Source of the DNA: Isoetes taiwanensis
Taxonomy: Eukaryota; Streptophyta; Lycopodiopsida; Isoetales; Isoetaceae
DNA: 64,000 bases
Reading direction: 5' to 3'
Assembly (NCBI GenBank): GCA_021234155.1
Contig: JAJEKV010000488.1
Location: 110,051 to 174,050 of the forward strand
The notes beneath the pieces are model-generated. The model saw nothing but the letters and a program-made list of their open reading frames with translations, was not told the origin of the DNA and did no database searches. Positions 1 through 9,404 of the stretch are shown here, piece after piece. Within the stretch, counting starts at the first letter, position 1. Every line of letters begins with the position of its first letter. The position numbers were made by a program, and so were the translations under genes.

Positions 1-664
1 TAATGGGTGCTTTCACGCACTTTGAAATATGTCTTCATAAATCCATGGCGGTACTATTGGATTTGTTGTGTGTGTCGTGGAGAATCAATTTCCTTACACC
101 CGATGATTCCGCACGCGACAACTTGTTCTTGTGGTACAAGAGATTACCTTCCTTCTTAAAAATTTTGAAGGTTTCTCTCTCCTTATGCCATTCTAGCCTC
201 CCTAGAGAGGCTTGCCCATACTTCCTTGAAGTCCACATCCATTGACAAGGATTCTTCAATCTTCTTACCAAAGGGTTGGAGAGCGCCGAAATTGCATTGC
301 AATGCACTTAGTTGTCGAGGGGGATGCCTTGAAAGCATCCGCTACCACGCTGAGCTTGAAGCTTTGCTTGAGACTATATCAAAGTCATACTCTTGAGGAA
401 CTCCATCCACCTTACGCCACAAGCTTATCTTTCTCGGGTCCGGCGAGGGGTCAAGGCCAGGTTTTTGTCAAAGCTTCCTTCAACAATTCAAACCACAGCG
501 GGCTTTCTTGTGCCAATGGTCTACCCAATCTTTCACCTTTTCACGCCCTCATCAAGTCGTTGGCGGGCCGCTATCTTAGCAAAGTTCTTCACGAACTTCC
601 CTGTAGTACTGCTAGGCCAAGGAAACCGACCTCATGCACATTCTTTCGTGCGGCCATTGAATGA
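1..664 (-). pseudogene. RT connection and integrase zinc-binding remnant
   Basis: The minus-strand stretch 307-35 contains FKIFKKEGNLLYHKNKL and then SSGVRKLILHDTHN. This resembles the H2C2 zinc-binding start of Ty3 integrases (xxGLLYxxxxL...LRxxILxExH). Between 664 and 310 are frameshifted remnants of the RT thumb/RNase H linker. The integrase catalytic core would lie outside the window. Confidence 0.6.
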
Positions 665-675
665 TGGCTTCAATC

Positions 676-1290
676 TTAGCGGGATCCGCCGAAATCCCTT
701 CCACCGAGATCACATGACCGGGTATTCCACCCTCTCCGCTGCGAAGTGACACGCCCGACAACTTGGCGCATAACCGGGTGCCTCCTTAATTTCTCAAGCA
801 CTCTCCTTAGGTGTTGCCGCGTGTTCCTCCGGGGATCGCTATACACCAAAATGTCATCAAAGAATACTATCACAAAGGTGTCCAAGAACTCCACGAAGAT
901 GTCGTTCATGAGCCTCATGAACGTTCTTTGAGGCGTTCGATAAGCCAAAAGACATTACCGTGAATTCATAGTGCCCATACGGTCCACGAAGCCGTTTTAT
1001 GAGCGTCTTCTTCCTTTATTCTGATCCGATGATAGCGGCCTTAAGTCGATTTTGAGAAGACCTTTGCCCCTTGGAGCTGGTCCATCAAGTCATCCGATCA
1101 CGGGAAGATACTTGTTCTTGATGGTGTGCTTATTCAAGCGCACGTAATCTATGCACATCCTCAAATTTTGCCATCCTTCTTCTTTACAAAAGAATGGGTG
1201 CTCCAAACGGCGAGGCAGCTAGGTCTAATGAAGCCTAGGTCGAGCAACTCCCCGCAATTGCTTCTTTAGAAAATGGCGACTCTGCGTGGT
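676..1290 (-). pseudogene. reverse transcriptase palm fragment
   Basis: RT of the same Ty3 element. The minus-strand open stretch 948-676 contains RTFMRLMNDIF followed by VIVFFDDILVYS, with the catalytic Asp pair at about 858-853 (F-F-D-D form). The fingers region 1290-950 is not open in one frame. Just past the palm the frame is lost where YLGHVISVEGI is expected: the DNA reads TACCCGGTCATG, where TACCTGGGTCATG would keep the frame. That is a one-base deletion plus T-to-C at a CTG. Confidence 0.88.
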
Positions 1291-1900
1291 CATTACGTAT
1301 GGGGCTTTACTGGCCGGCCGTTCCGGTTCGAGTGCTATCTCACACTCGACTCCCCTATAAGGAGGGAGCTGCTTGATCTCATCTGGAAAGAGATCGTGGA
1401 ACTCCGTGATCAACTCGCCTATTTGCTTGGGCAACTTGCTGAGCCCCTTATCTTCCTTACCTTCTTCTGATTCGGGCTCTTGGATCTCGAGCTTGAAGAT
1501 ATATGCTACCTGCTCACTCTTTATGCATCTGAACGGCTGCTTACTAGACATGCACTGCATAATGGAAACAACTTCTTTACATGTGATCTCTATGATCTTG
1601 CCATTGGGTGCTGCGAGGGTCACCTTCCGCTTTCCACAATCAATGAGGGCTCCTGCTGGACCAAGATACTCCATTCCAATGATTAAATCATACTTTCCAA
1701 TATTCATTACCTCTGCCCCCATCTGAATGTTGATTCCTGGCAAATCAATATCAAAGTTTATCCTTTTGCCATCAGTATGCCTTTACTCCCCGTTTTTGCT
1801 AACACCACGGGTCTTGGCTTGACTTCAATGGCTTGAGCTTCAACATCTCGACCATTCTTGGGGATGCAAAGTTGTGGCTACTTCCCAAATCTATCGGGGA
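1225..1900 (-). pseudogene. retropepsin (aspartic protease) and start of RT
   Basis: Ty3-type protease that cleaves Gag-Pol. The active-site region at 1894-1871 reads IDLGSSHN where the family has D-S/T-G. The middle residue is therefore Leu, a TCG-to-TTG type change expected from deamination of methylated CpG, and it would inactivate the enzyme. The protease end DLIIGMEYL is at about 1690, followed by a spacer and the RT entry PPYRGVECEIALEP. An uninterrupted 172-codon stretch covers 1743-1225, but the active-site segment is in another frame. Confidence 0.85.
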
Positions 1901-2090
1901 TTGTGAATGACTTGGCTTTGGCCATCCCTATTGTGGATATTACCGATATTGATTCTCCGCTTATTCCGTGTCTATTGCGGCAAAGATATGACACTCACCC
2001 GAATATAGTCAGCGGGCTGCCTCGCCATCGTCGTCAGACAAGTGTCCCATCCTCCCAACTCCGCTAGCGCCGCACTCATGACGTAGGGGC

Positions 2091-3176
2091 GCAGTTCGCT
2101 GTCCTATGGCCTGGCTGGAAACACCTGAAGCAAAGCTGCTTTTCTATGCACTCCTGCCTCTTTTTTCCTGGGCATTGCACGCAAAAGGACCGCGTCTTGC
2201 TTTGGAGTAGTTTGACCCCTCACCTTGTCCTTGAAGGACACACCTTTTTCTCCGGCTTGCTTCCCACAGTTGCCACCATATGGGGCTCTAGCTGGACTGG
2301 CTGGCTGCCCTAGGGCTATAACTCCTATTTGCCTTTGCCTTTATCCCGTAATCTTTGCCTACGCCGCTATTACGAGGTCCCGTCCTTTGCAAGCTTATTG
2401 CCTTGGATTCTCGCGATATTGTCTTAGGGTTTATTGCCCTTACAAACTGCGGATCTCATCATTCAGCCCTTCAATATAGCTCTCCCTTTGCATGCTTTTC
2501 ACTCAACTTTGGCACATAAAGTCTTATTCTCATGAATTCCTCTGTATATTTACGACTGATTTGTTTCCTGTTGCAACTCAGAAATCACGCATCATCTTTG
2601 GACTTGTGCTCTCTTGGGGCGTAATGGCGCTTTGAAGGCTTTAGCAAACTTTCACGAACTGCAAGCATCCCTCGCTTAAGCCATGGGCCTTGGCATACCC
2701 TTCCACCAAATACGCTTTGCCCTTGGGTTCAGTTATTTGCCACCCTGCCTTTATCCTTATCCTTCATACCATAAGGCGTTGCCATACTCACTCATCTCAT
2801 CGAGCCAAGCCTCTGCCTCCATGCGACGCTACATTTCCTTTGAGAATTGCTCGAGCTTCTCGGCCTTCCAAGCGTTTCCCAATCACGAGTCTACCTTCTT
2901 TCGGTAGTCCAGAGTTTTCGTCTCCTTGTGTACATCTTCCCTTCCGGTTACGCACTTGTTTAGCTTCTTCCTCGAACTAGAGTGCGAGTCAGAGCTTGAG
3001 TCGGAGGATTCCGTCTTTGGGGACCTCCTTCTTTTGCTCCTTTTCTTGTCCTTTCTCGCTTCCGAAGTTGATGCTTGTGGCAGGCGTTGTCTTCGACCCA
3101 ACTCCAGCAGCGGTCGGAAAGCCTTTATCCGCTCAAGGTCTTTCCTCATCGTGACATTTCCTCCCTCCGGGGTCAT
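2091..3176 (-). pseudogene. gag C-terminal part with CCHC zinc knuckle
   Basis: Nucleocapsid end of gag, the RNA-packaging protein of the retroelement. The upstream part (3176-2883) is Arg/Lys/Ser-rich, with a KDKKRSKRRRSPK stretch followed by an acidic-serine run. The knuckle at 2132-2091 reads CFRCFQPGHRTANC, a perfect C-x2-C-x4-H-x4-C. The two parts are in different frames and the intervening sequence has several stops, so gag is broken. The protease follows directly downstream on the minus strand. Confidence 0.8.
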
Positions 3177-3299
3177 GGCCCCAAATGCTTCATCTGAGGC
3201 TCCTTGGGGTGCCTAGGCGGAGTCTGTTCTTCCCCTCTGATCTCGGAGTTGTTGTTCTGGCTGATCCTGTGCCTCTAGTGCATGCACAAGTAGGTCATG

Positions 3300-3422
3300 G
3301 CTATATGGTTAGTTTTATTTGTTCTGTTGCATTACATATGTTTGTTGGTATAGTTGTGGAACAAAATACATCAACAAAACATTTAAAGTGCAAAAGAAAT
3401 TATATTCATATTATATAATATC
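3300..3422. other. AT-rich boundary between Ty3 gag and module 1
   Basis: AT-rich stretch without coding signal. On the minus strand it would form the 3' end of the module-1 transcription unit, with a TATAATATGAATATAATT-like run and a CAAAACATTT tract. It may hold the gag start or leader of the Ty3 copy, but I see no LTR terminus or PBS in it. Confidence 0.4.
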
Positions 3423-3899
3423 TTAATACAAAACCCCCGTGATCAAGAGTCTAACTATTCTTGAAATCGGCGGTAGGATGGGTTGTCTGAAGGAACTTCT
3501 TAGCGGGCCGTTCACAGAAGCGTCCCAGGTTCCTAAGGACATTGGTTGACGACCATACCGCAAAGCTGTCACCAATTCCTCTACCACTAGCGGTCGGAGG
3601 TGTAAGCGGCGATTCTTGCCGATCTTCCACTGCAGTCGGTAGGCCGCGGCGAAGTCGAAGAAGGTCAAGTGCCATGCTCTCTTAACTAAGACATCATAGT
3701 CGACATTTTGCGGCCCTGACCGAGCATGCACAGCAAAGTTAGAGGAGATGCGATGGCGTGAACCTTCTTCTTTGCCCGGGGTGAATTTGCGGTGTATTAC
3801 GCTATTCTCCCCATCGGCTGCCGAGGGAAGATAGTATCTCGGCGACTTGTCATTGTGTGTCGATGATTCTCCACTTGCTTGGCCTCTAGCTCTATGCAC
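3423..3899 (-). CDS. hypothetical basic protein, 3' part of module 1
   Basis: 158-codon open stretch on the minus strand, rich in Arg and His (starts MHRARGQASGESSTHND; LKWKIGKNRRLHLRPL-like middle). It lies downstream of the 4948-4397 ORF in the same transcriptional direction, so it could be a later exon or a frameshifted continuation. I recognise no domain. Confidence that it is expressed protein is low. Confidence 0.3.
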   Translation of the reverse strand: MHRARGQASGESSTHNDKSPRYYLPSAADGENSVIHRKFTPGKEEGSRHRISSNFAVHARSGPQNVDYDVLVKRAWHLTFFDFAAAYRLQWKIGKNRRLHLRPLVVEELVTALRYGRQPMSLGTWDASVNGPLRSSFRQPILPPISRIVRLLITGVLY

Positions 3900-4396
3900 G
3901 CCGCGTATTAAAATTCGACCTCTACCTCGTCATTTCTTGATAGTCTCGATTTGCCGGTCGACCGCTGATGTCGATCCGCTCCTCTTTTTGGAGGTGGTGT
4001 CGAGGGAGCTTCGGCATCAAGATGCTCGTGGTCTTGCCGCGGATCCCCATCTGTTCTGGAGGTAGAACTCCTCCTCGGTTGGCGACTCTCGGCGCTTCCA
4101 TTATGCCTGATGTTTCAGTAGGCACGGATATGCCGACTCCCACATAGGTTCGGCTTCCCTCGCAAGCGGAAGTGCGAGACTCGGACGATGAAGTCGTCAA
4201 GTGGATTCTTTGCCATAGTTGGTGCAGCAACTCATCAAGCCCGGAACTCCCTCTCCGCATTCGGGGGAGATGCGGATGTTGCCGAGGAGCGGATACTCCT
4301 GGCCGTCAATGATGATGGGGCTAGGCTTGTGATGCCTAGCCCAAGTGGAAGCGACTCACGAGTGCACGGCGGCTCGCTCAAAGTTGGTTAACTTCT

Positions 4397-4948
4397 CTAC
4401 ACTGCCGCCGTTCTTCCTCTGGGTCGAGCTTCATGTACTCTTCCTCGTCCGAATCTTCTTCTTACGTTCTTCCTTCCTGCTCTTCTATCGGTGCGCCAAA
4501 AGCATCGCTCAAGCATCGAGGCTGCTATGGGGTCTACTTCCATGGGAGGAATAGAGGTTCCCCCCATTGGGTTTTCAGCACGGTGGGAAAGGAAAATGGC
4601 TAAGGCGGCGGTGTAGGAAAAATACTTGGTCCTGTCAACTGTCAGGACCATGTAATCTGGCAACCTCTGTGCCTTGTTGGTCAAGTACTTGGCAATGTTT
4701 GGAACATCGCCCAGAGCTGCTTGAAGGGATGGGCGGGGAACAAAATAGCCTGTGCAAGGGGGTAGCTGCACTAGGGAGGCTCCTACCCTAGCTTGGAACT
4801 CGGCTAATACTTGCCTATATGCTGGGGTTGCATGCAGAGTTGCTTGGACATCTATCTCTTTCCTAAAGACTCGGAAGATGTCGTTGACATCAGCCTCGGC
4901 AGCATGGGCACTGGCGCTGTACCATCACTTGAAGTCAGCAGTTGCCAT
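4397..4948 (-). pseudogene. module-1 protein of unknown function with early stop
   Basis: I do not recognise this protein. Reading minus from the ATG at 4948, MATADFK is followed by TGA and then an uninterrupted frame (WYSASAHAAEADVNDIFR, later LPPCTGYFVPRPSLQAALGD and KAQRLPDYMVLTVDRTKY) to about 4397, roughly 184 codons. The frame continues in character on both sides of the stop, so the TGA looks like a single change (point mutation or base-call error). A perfect plant TATA box lies 113-122 bp upstream of the ATG. Soluble, no signal peptide or membrane span. It may be a gag-like ORF of a retroelement; that is inference. Confidence 0.5.
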
Positions 4949-5060
4949 GGATCTAGGGAAGATGAGACTAACAAACGGATGCAAAAGCGCCTCAGGGAGC
5001 TGGAAAATTGCCTAAACGGTCAAGAGCAAACTTGTAGGGTGCTAGGTGAGAAATGGGGAC

Positions 5061-5070
5061 CTATTTATAG
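5061..5070 (-). promoter_or_regulatory. TATA box of module 1
   Basis: The minus strand reads CTATAAATAG, a consensus plant TATA box. It lies about 115 bp upstream of the module-1 ATG at 4948 and downstream (in transcription sense) of two hairpin repeats. Module 2 has the identical 10-mer in the same position relative to its hairpins. Confidence 0.7.
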
Positions 5071-5261
5071 AAAAGTGAAAAACCCTAATTTTTGGATGAC
5101 CTAGAATTTTACTGGGGTTGGGTGATTCTGACCTATTAGGAGGCCCAAATGAGAATTTGAAGACTACTTATGGGGTTTGAGCATGCTAAGATCAGCTAAT
5201 GAACCTATTGCAATAAATTGGAGGTCATTTGGATATGGCATGGTGGAGAAAATGCTGAGAG

Positions 5262-5328
5262 GTCTCACACGTTGCACCCAGACCGATAATGAAAAGTTCA
5301 TTTTCTGCCCTGGCGCGACGTGTGAGAC
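5262..5328. repeat. 67-bp hairpin repeat, copy 1
   Basis: Imperfect palindrome. GTCTCACACGT at the 5' end pairs with ACGTGTGAGAC at the 3' end, then TGCACCCAG opposite TGGCGCG, then an inner GAAAATGAA/TTCATTTTC-type stem. It is one of four copies in 5262-7342. It lies 192 bp upstream (minus sense) of the module-1 TATA box. Confidence 0.85.
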
Positions 5329-5454
5329 ATTGACTCTAATTGGGTTAAACTTGTCCAATTTGGGTGATGTAACTAATTCTATTGGACTCGTCGAAGTTAA
5401 GAATCGATTTTTATTTGGTCAATTTGGAGCGCTTTTGGGCACTTTGGGGGCATG

Positions 5455-5525
5455 GTCTCTACGTTGCGCCCGACGAAAATGAAAAAAGTTCATTTTCGCC
5501 CTGGCGGGCGTGTGAGGTGTGAGAC
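5455..5525. repeat. 67-bp hairpin repeat, copy 2
   Basis: Same palindrome as copy 1, with the 5' arm GTCTCTACGTTGCGCCC and the 3' arm slightly expanded (GTGTGAGGTGTGAGAC). The AAAATGAA...TTCATTTTC core is intact. Confidence 0.8.
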
Positions 5526-5875
5526 ATCCTCTCAAATTTGCTCAAAGTGTCCATTTAAACTAAAACAAAAGCCAGAATTTAATATCTTAACCTAATTAAG
5601 CAAGATTACACATATTACTTAGCCAAAAACTGTTTATATTAACAAAAATTTTCTATTATTTACAAAATCTTAAGGGCGCTCTCCTTGATATGGCTAGCAA
5701 GATGCATGTCTTGCCTCATGAGTCATGAACTGCTTGCCGTCGAATCTTCAAATGCCGTTTTGATTTTTCTTTCTTGCCTCTTCGGGGGCGGCAACATCTG
5801 TCCCGTCACCCTCATATCCGTGTTGTACTCACGGATGACCTCTACCGGACTAGGCGGTGAGGCGGTGCCGGGGGA
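5526..5875. other. AT-rich spacer between modules
   Basis: 5540-5670 is AT-rich (TTAACCTAATTAAGC, TTTACAAAATCTTAAG) and would be the 3' untranslated end of module 2 on the minus strand. 5680-5875 is more GC-rich with only short frames. No conserved domain is seen. Confidence 0.4.
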
Positions 5876-6067
5876 TCAAAACCCGTAGCTGGCCGAAGTG
5901 CCCACGATCTCCCGAGGGCTCTCCTCTCGATCTCCTTCCTCGGTCCTCTTCTTCCCCGGTGGTCTAGGAGGCTTGGGAAGCCTGGTGGCGGCTTGAGTTT
6001 GGCTCGTCCGGTGTCCACCTTCGATAGTCCTCACTCGTGCTCTCGATAATATCGTTATGCGCCCCAC
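5876..6067 (-). CDS. short Arg/Pro-rich ORF, module 2 3' part
   Basis: 63-codon minus-strand frame with RLPKPPRPPGKKRTEEGDRE. It continues the strand and charge pattern of the ORF at 6917-6299 and may be the C-terminal end of that protein after a frameshift. No known domain is recognised. Confidence 0.25.
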   Translation of the reverse strand: MGRITILSRARVRTIEGGHRTSQTQAATRLPKPPRPPGKKRTEEGDREESPREIVGTSASYGF

Positions 6068-6298
6068 TTCACTATGAAGGCGTTGTGCTCCCTTAGCTTC
6101 TTACATTAGACCTTGGGGGTCTATCACGTACGCCTCTTCACAGTGGCAGCGGTGCTTTGACCCTATACCACGTCGGGTATGGTGGGGAAACTACGTACCT
6201 CTTTGGGGCTGCTCCGGGTCGAGATCTTGCACCGCTCCTCATTTTGGGGGTTTTGAAGAGCTTGCACCCTGGGTGTTGGGGGCGTAGTCTTCGCCGAA

Positions 6299-6917
6299 TC
6301 ATTGGAGGAGGCGGGGCTGGTCGGCCTGATGGTTAGTTGATGTGAAACCTTTTACCAGCTTAACATTCACGAAGTTTCCTTTTGCCCACCTTCCGCGACC
6401 TTCGCCTTCCTCTTCTTCCACTCGGGCTGCGTTTGGCTCCTCCTCTTCCCTCTTTCTCTTCTTTTCCGGACGGCTCCTTGGCCGTGCATCTTTATCCATG
6501 CAGCGAGCTCTTCCTCCTCGGCTCGAGCCTCTGGCGGCCCATTCTTCATTTTGCTCCTCTGCCCGATCTTGCTCCTCGTTCTTCTTCCTCATCTCCTCGT
6601 CCACTTCTTCAAGGATCTTACGCATGGCGTCCGGCTGCTCTTCGCCCTAGGACCCTGTTCCCATCGATCGTGTGTGCATCCTCCTCCACCTCTCTGTCCC
6701 CCCCCTTCTTGGTCGTTGATATTCTTTGGGGTGCTTCTCGGGACAACTCTCCCTCACTTGTTGAAGGTTGACCTCCTTGCTGGCGGCGGCCGCCGGGCAT
6801 CTCTTGGAGTAGTATTTGGGAGAGTAACACTGGAGGGGACTCTAGCGGTGCGTTTTGTCCAGGGCCATGTTTGTGGTTCGTCGATCCGATATCGGCCCGA
6901 AAAAATCGTCTTGGCAA
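6299..6917 (-). pseudogene. module-2 Glu/Arg-rich protein of unknown function
   Basis: Two overlapping minus-strand frames (6917-6618 and 6625-6299) give a highly charged protein. The first part is Gly/Gln-rich (LLLQEMPGGRRQQGGQPST). The second starts MRKILEEVDEEMRKKNEEQD and is a strong Glu/Lys/Arg coiled-coil candidate, ending with KGNFVNVKLVKGFTSTNHQ. The 8-nt overlap of the two frames suggests a single ORF with a frameshift. Low-complexity charged proteins of this kind occur as gag-like ORFs of plant retroelements, but I cannot assign a family. Confidence 0.4.
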
Positions 6918-6971
6918 GGGGGCGATTTTCTAAGGAAGAAGCGTGAAAAGTGGGGGAGGGGGTCCTAAGGT

Positions 6972-6981
6972 CTATTTATAG
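6972..6981 (-). promoter_or_regulatory. TATA box of module 2
   Basis: Minus-strand CTATAAATAG, identical to the module-1 box at 5061-5070, and followed (minus) by a CT-rich leader and the 6917 ORF. Hairpin copies 3 and 4 are 80 and 295 bp upstream. Confidence 0.7.
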
Positions 6982-7060
6982 GCGGCCGTTTTAGGTCAAA
7001 TTTCAAACTACCCTTTTGGGTCACCTAAAACTCCTAAATTTAAGCATTTCTAACCTCATG

Positions 7061-7127
7061 GTCTCACACATTGCGCCCAGACTGAAAATGAAAGTTTCAT
7101 TTTTGGTCCTGGCGTGACGTGCGAGAC
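7061..7127. repeat. 67-bp hairpin repeat, copy 3
   Basis: GTCTCACACATTGCGCCCAG pairs with CTGGCGTGACGTGCGAGAC, with an inner AAAATGAAA/TTTCATTTTT stem. Sequence and spacing to the TATA box parallel copy 1. Confidence 0.85.
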
Positions 7128-7275
7128 ATGGTGGATTCTGATGCTAAATTTTATACTTTCTAAGCATGTTTTTAGTGATGTAACATACTAATTCTAGCTA
7201 ATTCCTAGCTTAAAATTCGAATTACCAAGTTATTTTTCTGAAATTCATGACTTTCCAAGGTGTTTTGGGCTCGAT

Positions 7276-7342
7276 GTCCCACACGTTGCGCCCAGCCCGA
7301 AAATGAGATTTTCATTATCTGTCCTGGCCCGACGTGTGAGAC
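7276..7342. repeat. 67-bp hairpin repeat, copy 4
   Basis: GTCCCACACGTTGCGCCCAG pairs with CTGGCCCGACGTGTGAGAC, with an inner GAAAATGAGA/TTTTCATTATC stem. It lies about 195 bp from the PBS at 7538. Confidence 0.85.
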
Positions 7343-7537
7343 CATCCTACTTTTGAAGGTTTTGGCTCACTAATTTTTGTCTTTTTATGTTCTCATTCAC
7401 TTAACTGTTACTAGCTTAGCATATACTACAAAAATGAGAAATTTTTTTTCCCATTTTTCGAGGTTTGAGAATCCTATCAAGTTAGTACTCTTTGGGGCAT
7501 GGTGCGTGCTGCTTTGCTCTTGGTCTCCAAGAACATT

Positions 7538-7548
7538 GCTCGATACCT
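7538..7548 (-). other. primer-binding site, tRNA-iMet type
   Basis: The minus strand reads AGGTATCGAGC next to the LTR end ...GCCGACA. The expected tRNA-iMet PBS is TGGTATCAGAGC, so the first base differs and the A of CAG is missing. Its position just inside an LTR terminus supports the call. Confidence 0.7.
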
Positions 7549-7549
7549 T

Positions 7550-8949
7550 TGTCGGCGTCCCCTACCAGATACGGTGCACTCACAGGTATACAAGCAGGAT
7601 TCATCCCCATACCAGCTCCATGTCGTCTGGGGCCCTCCACATAACAACGCGCAACCGCATGGGTTCCAGTGGGAAGAGTGAAAGGGTCATTTACCCGCAA
7701 ATCTCCCTCGGGGCCTACCTAGGCTTTGTGGAAGCGTAAACATACATGTCAAGTATACAATATCATCACATATCCACCTCGAAGGGTGGTACATCAAATA
7801 TCTGCATAGACAAAGATCAACACAATACATATGGGAAATCCTACCCAAGGCTCGGACTCGAAGGGGGTGGTCCGTGACAAGGGTCTCGAGTTCATTGCGC
7901 AATTCATGGCAATGGATTTGGCTGGCATAAGAACATGGCTTAGGGTTGTCCACTCCATCCGCCCCCTCCTAGCACACTTTGTAGAGTAGGGTGAAAAGTG
8001 TTGGGACGACTATAGCCAGCGGGATGCATAGCCAAAGGGGCTATTCTGGGTTGCATCTCCCCAGTTCCGATGGGGCAGGTAGGGATCTCTCCCTCTAGAG
8101 ATCTACATGCTGACTCAAGGTGACTAGAGGGCCATTGCCCTTATTCGACTTGAACCCACTGGAGAGTGACGTATCACTCCACGGGTGTCGAGCCCATGCC
8201 TTGCCCATGCCCATGCAGCGGTGGCAAGCCATTAGACCTACTCCCACAATGATCCCGGTAGACTTTACACACCGAGGATGGATCGTTCAAGAGAGAACAC
8301 GAACCTCTTTATAAGCCGGCCCGGCCCCTTCACCCACAACCGGGTGGCTGGCTCTTGTGAGGCGAATCTCTGAGTGTGCTAGAGAGGCTACTCTAGGAGC
8401 ATCAACTACTAAGCTTTAGGGTCTCCATCCCCCTTCCCAATACAATGAGTTCACAGAGATACATCATCCATATACATCAGAGAAGAACTAAAGAACTAGA
8501 TCTAATCTACATCATAGAGTTAGGTTCCTTAGTTAGAGTCTGGTATCTGGGAATCTAGATGGTTGCTATGGGGCGATTTAATATGCTAAACCTACTGATA
8601 CAATGACTGGAAGATGGTTTAGGCTATTAAATCGACCAAATACCTAATCCTTGGCTCGGTCCTCCTGCCCTGAATTCGACCATCCTGCTGAACTGCTTGA
8701 AGATGGAACCAACAAGGAAAACTAATGGTGCAATTCGCCGACATGAGTGCGGGAGGCGTTTTGACTCACAGGGGCAAAGCAAAGCAGAGCTTTAAAACCC
8801 TATGGCCCGAAAATGGCAAGTTTAGGGTTTCTCCTACCTAAATAGACAAGGGGTTAGGGCTAGGGTTTCCAATTTTCCCTTTAGGCATGTGGGATAATTG
8901 GGAATGGCCCACTTGCCTTTAATGGCTAGGTGGCATAAATGTATCCACA
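7550..8949 (-). mobile_element. 5' LTR (about 1.4 kb) of a minus-strand retrotransposon
   Basis: On the minus strand it begins TGTGGATACATTT at 8949 and ends GGGGACGCCGACA at 7550, followed by the PBS. It shares segments with the LTR at 56881-58202: both start TGTGGA, both have TTGTATTGGGAAGGGG, and both end ACA before a TGGTATCGAGC-type PBS. Contents between are non-coding. The matching 3' LTR is not in the window, and whether modules 1 and 2 or the Ty3 fragment are its internal region is unresolved. Confidence 0.7.
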
Positions 8950-8970
8950 TGGAAAGGTGTGCACCTTAAT

Positions 8971-9045
8971 AAATGTGCACATTGGTAAATGTGCACATTG
9001 GTAAATGTGCACATTGGTAAATGTGCACATTAATAAATGCACATA
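8971..9045. repeat. 16-bp tandem repeat, about 4.5 units
   Basis: The unit AAATGTGCACATTGGT is repeated head to tail, with the last unit degenerate (ATTAAT). Each unit contains the palindrome TGTGCACA. It lies immediately outside the LTR terminus. Confidence 0.9.
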
Positions 9046-9061
9046 CCTTGCAAGTTGCCCC

Positions 9062-9280
9062 CTAGGGGCCACCCGCCTGGCTACACGCCGGGCGCATTAC
9101 CGCGTCGGTCGGAGTGGCGTGTGTCGCTGCGCGTGGCAGGCGATGCGATACGCCCCGGGACCGTGATATCTGGCTTTGGAACGTCCGAATTGAACTTGCT
9201 TGGTGGCAGCTTGGAAATCCCTGTGAACTGCTTCCATGGCCTCCATGTAGGCTTGAACGCCATTCATGAAGGTTTCTTGT
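9062..9280 (-). pseudogene. 3' fragment of retrotransposon third ORF, cut by CACTA insertion
   Basis: The minus-strand frame entering from base 9280 reads FMNGVQAYMEAMEAVHRD and then FQAATKQVQFG, a helical, coiled-coil-like segment. When the CACTA element (9281-19343) and one TGT duplicate are ignored, the frame continues from the segment ending LKLQDSQ at 19344. It is the downstream end of the extra ORF of the Ty3 element whose pol is at 27890-30905. It ends near the 16-bp repeats with no LTR of its own. Confidence 0.6.
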
Positions 9281-9404
9281 CACTACAAGAGGATAGCCGT
9301 TTTTCATCACTTTAATATCACCTAAATTTTCAAAGATTACTAAGTGATATAAATAATGATATTCAAGGTATACTGATGCTACCAATGACAAGATTCTATC
9401 ATCT

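Larger units (their letters stand above)
1..3290 (-). mobile_element. Ty3/gypsy LTR retrotransposon, 5' part of internal region, truncated by window edge
   Basis: Read on the minus strand, the domains run in retrotransposon order: basic Ser-rich gag tail (about 3176-2883), CCHC zinc knuckle (2132-2091), retropepsin (about 1900-1225), reverse transcriptase (about 1290-676) and the zinc-binding start of integrase (about 307-35). The frame breaks several times, so this copy cannot give one Gag-Pol product as read. No LTR is seen; the 3' half lies beyond base 1. The RT motif FFDDILVYS suggests a different, possibly chromovirus-like lineage from the FQDD elements further right; the lineage is inference. 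Confidence 0.9.

Noticed and set aside
5085-5100. Telomere-like AAACCCTAA motif
   Set aside because: Single occurrence, no tandem array.
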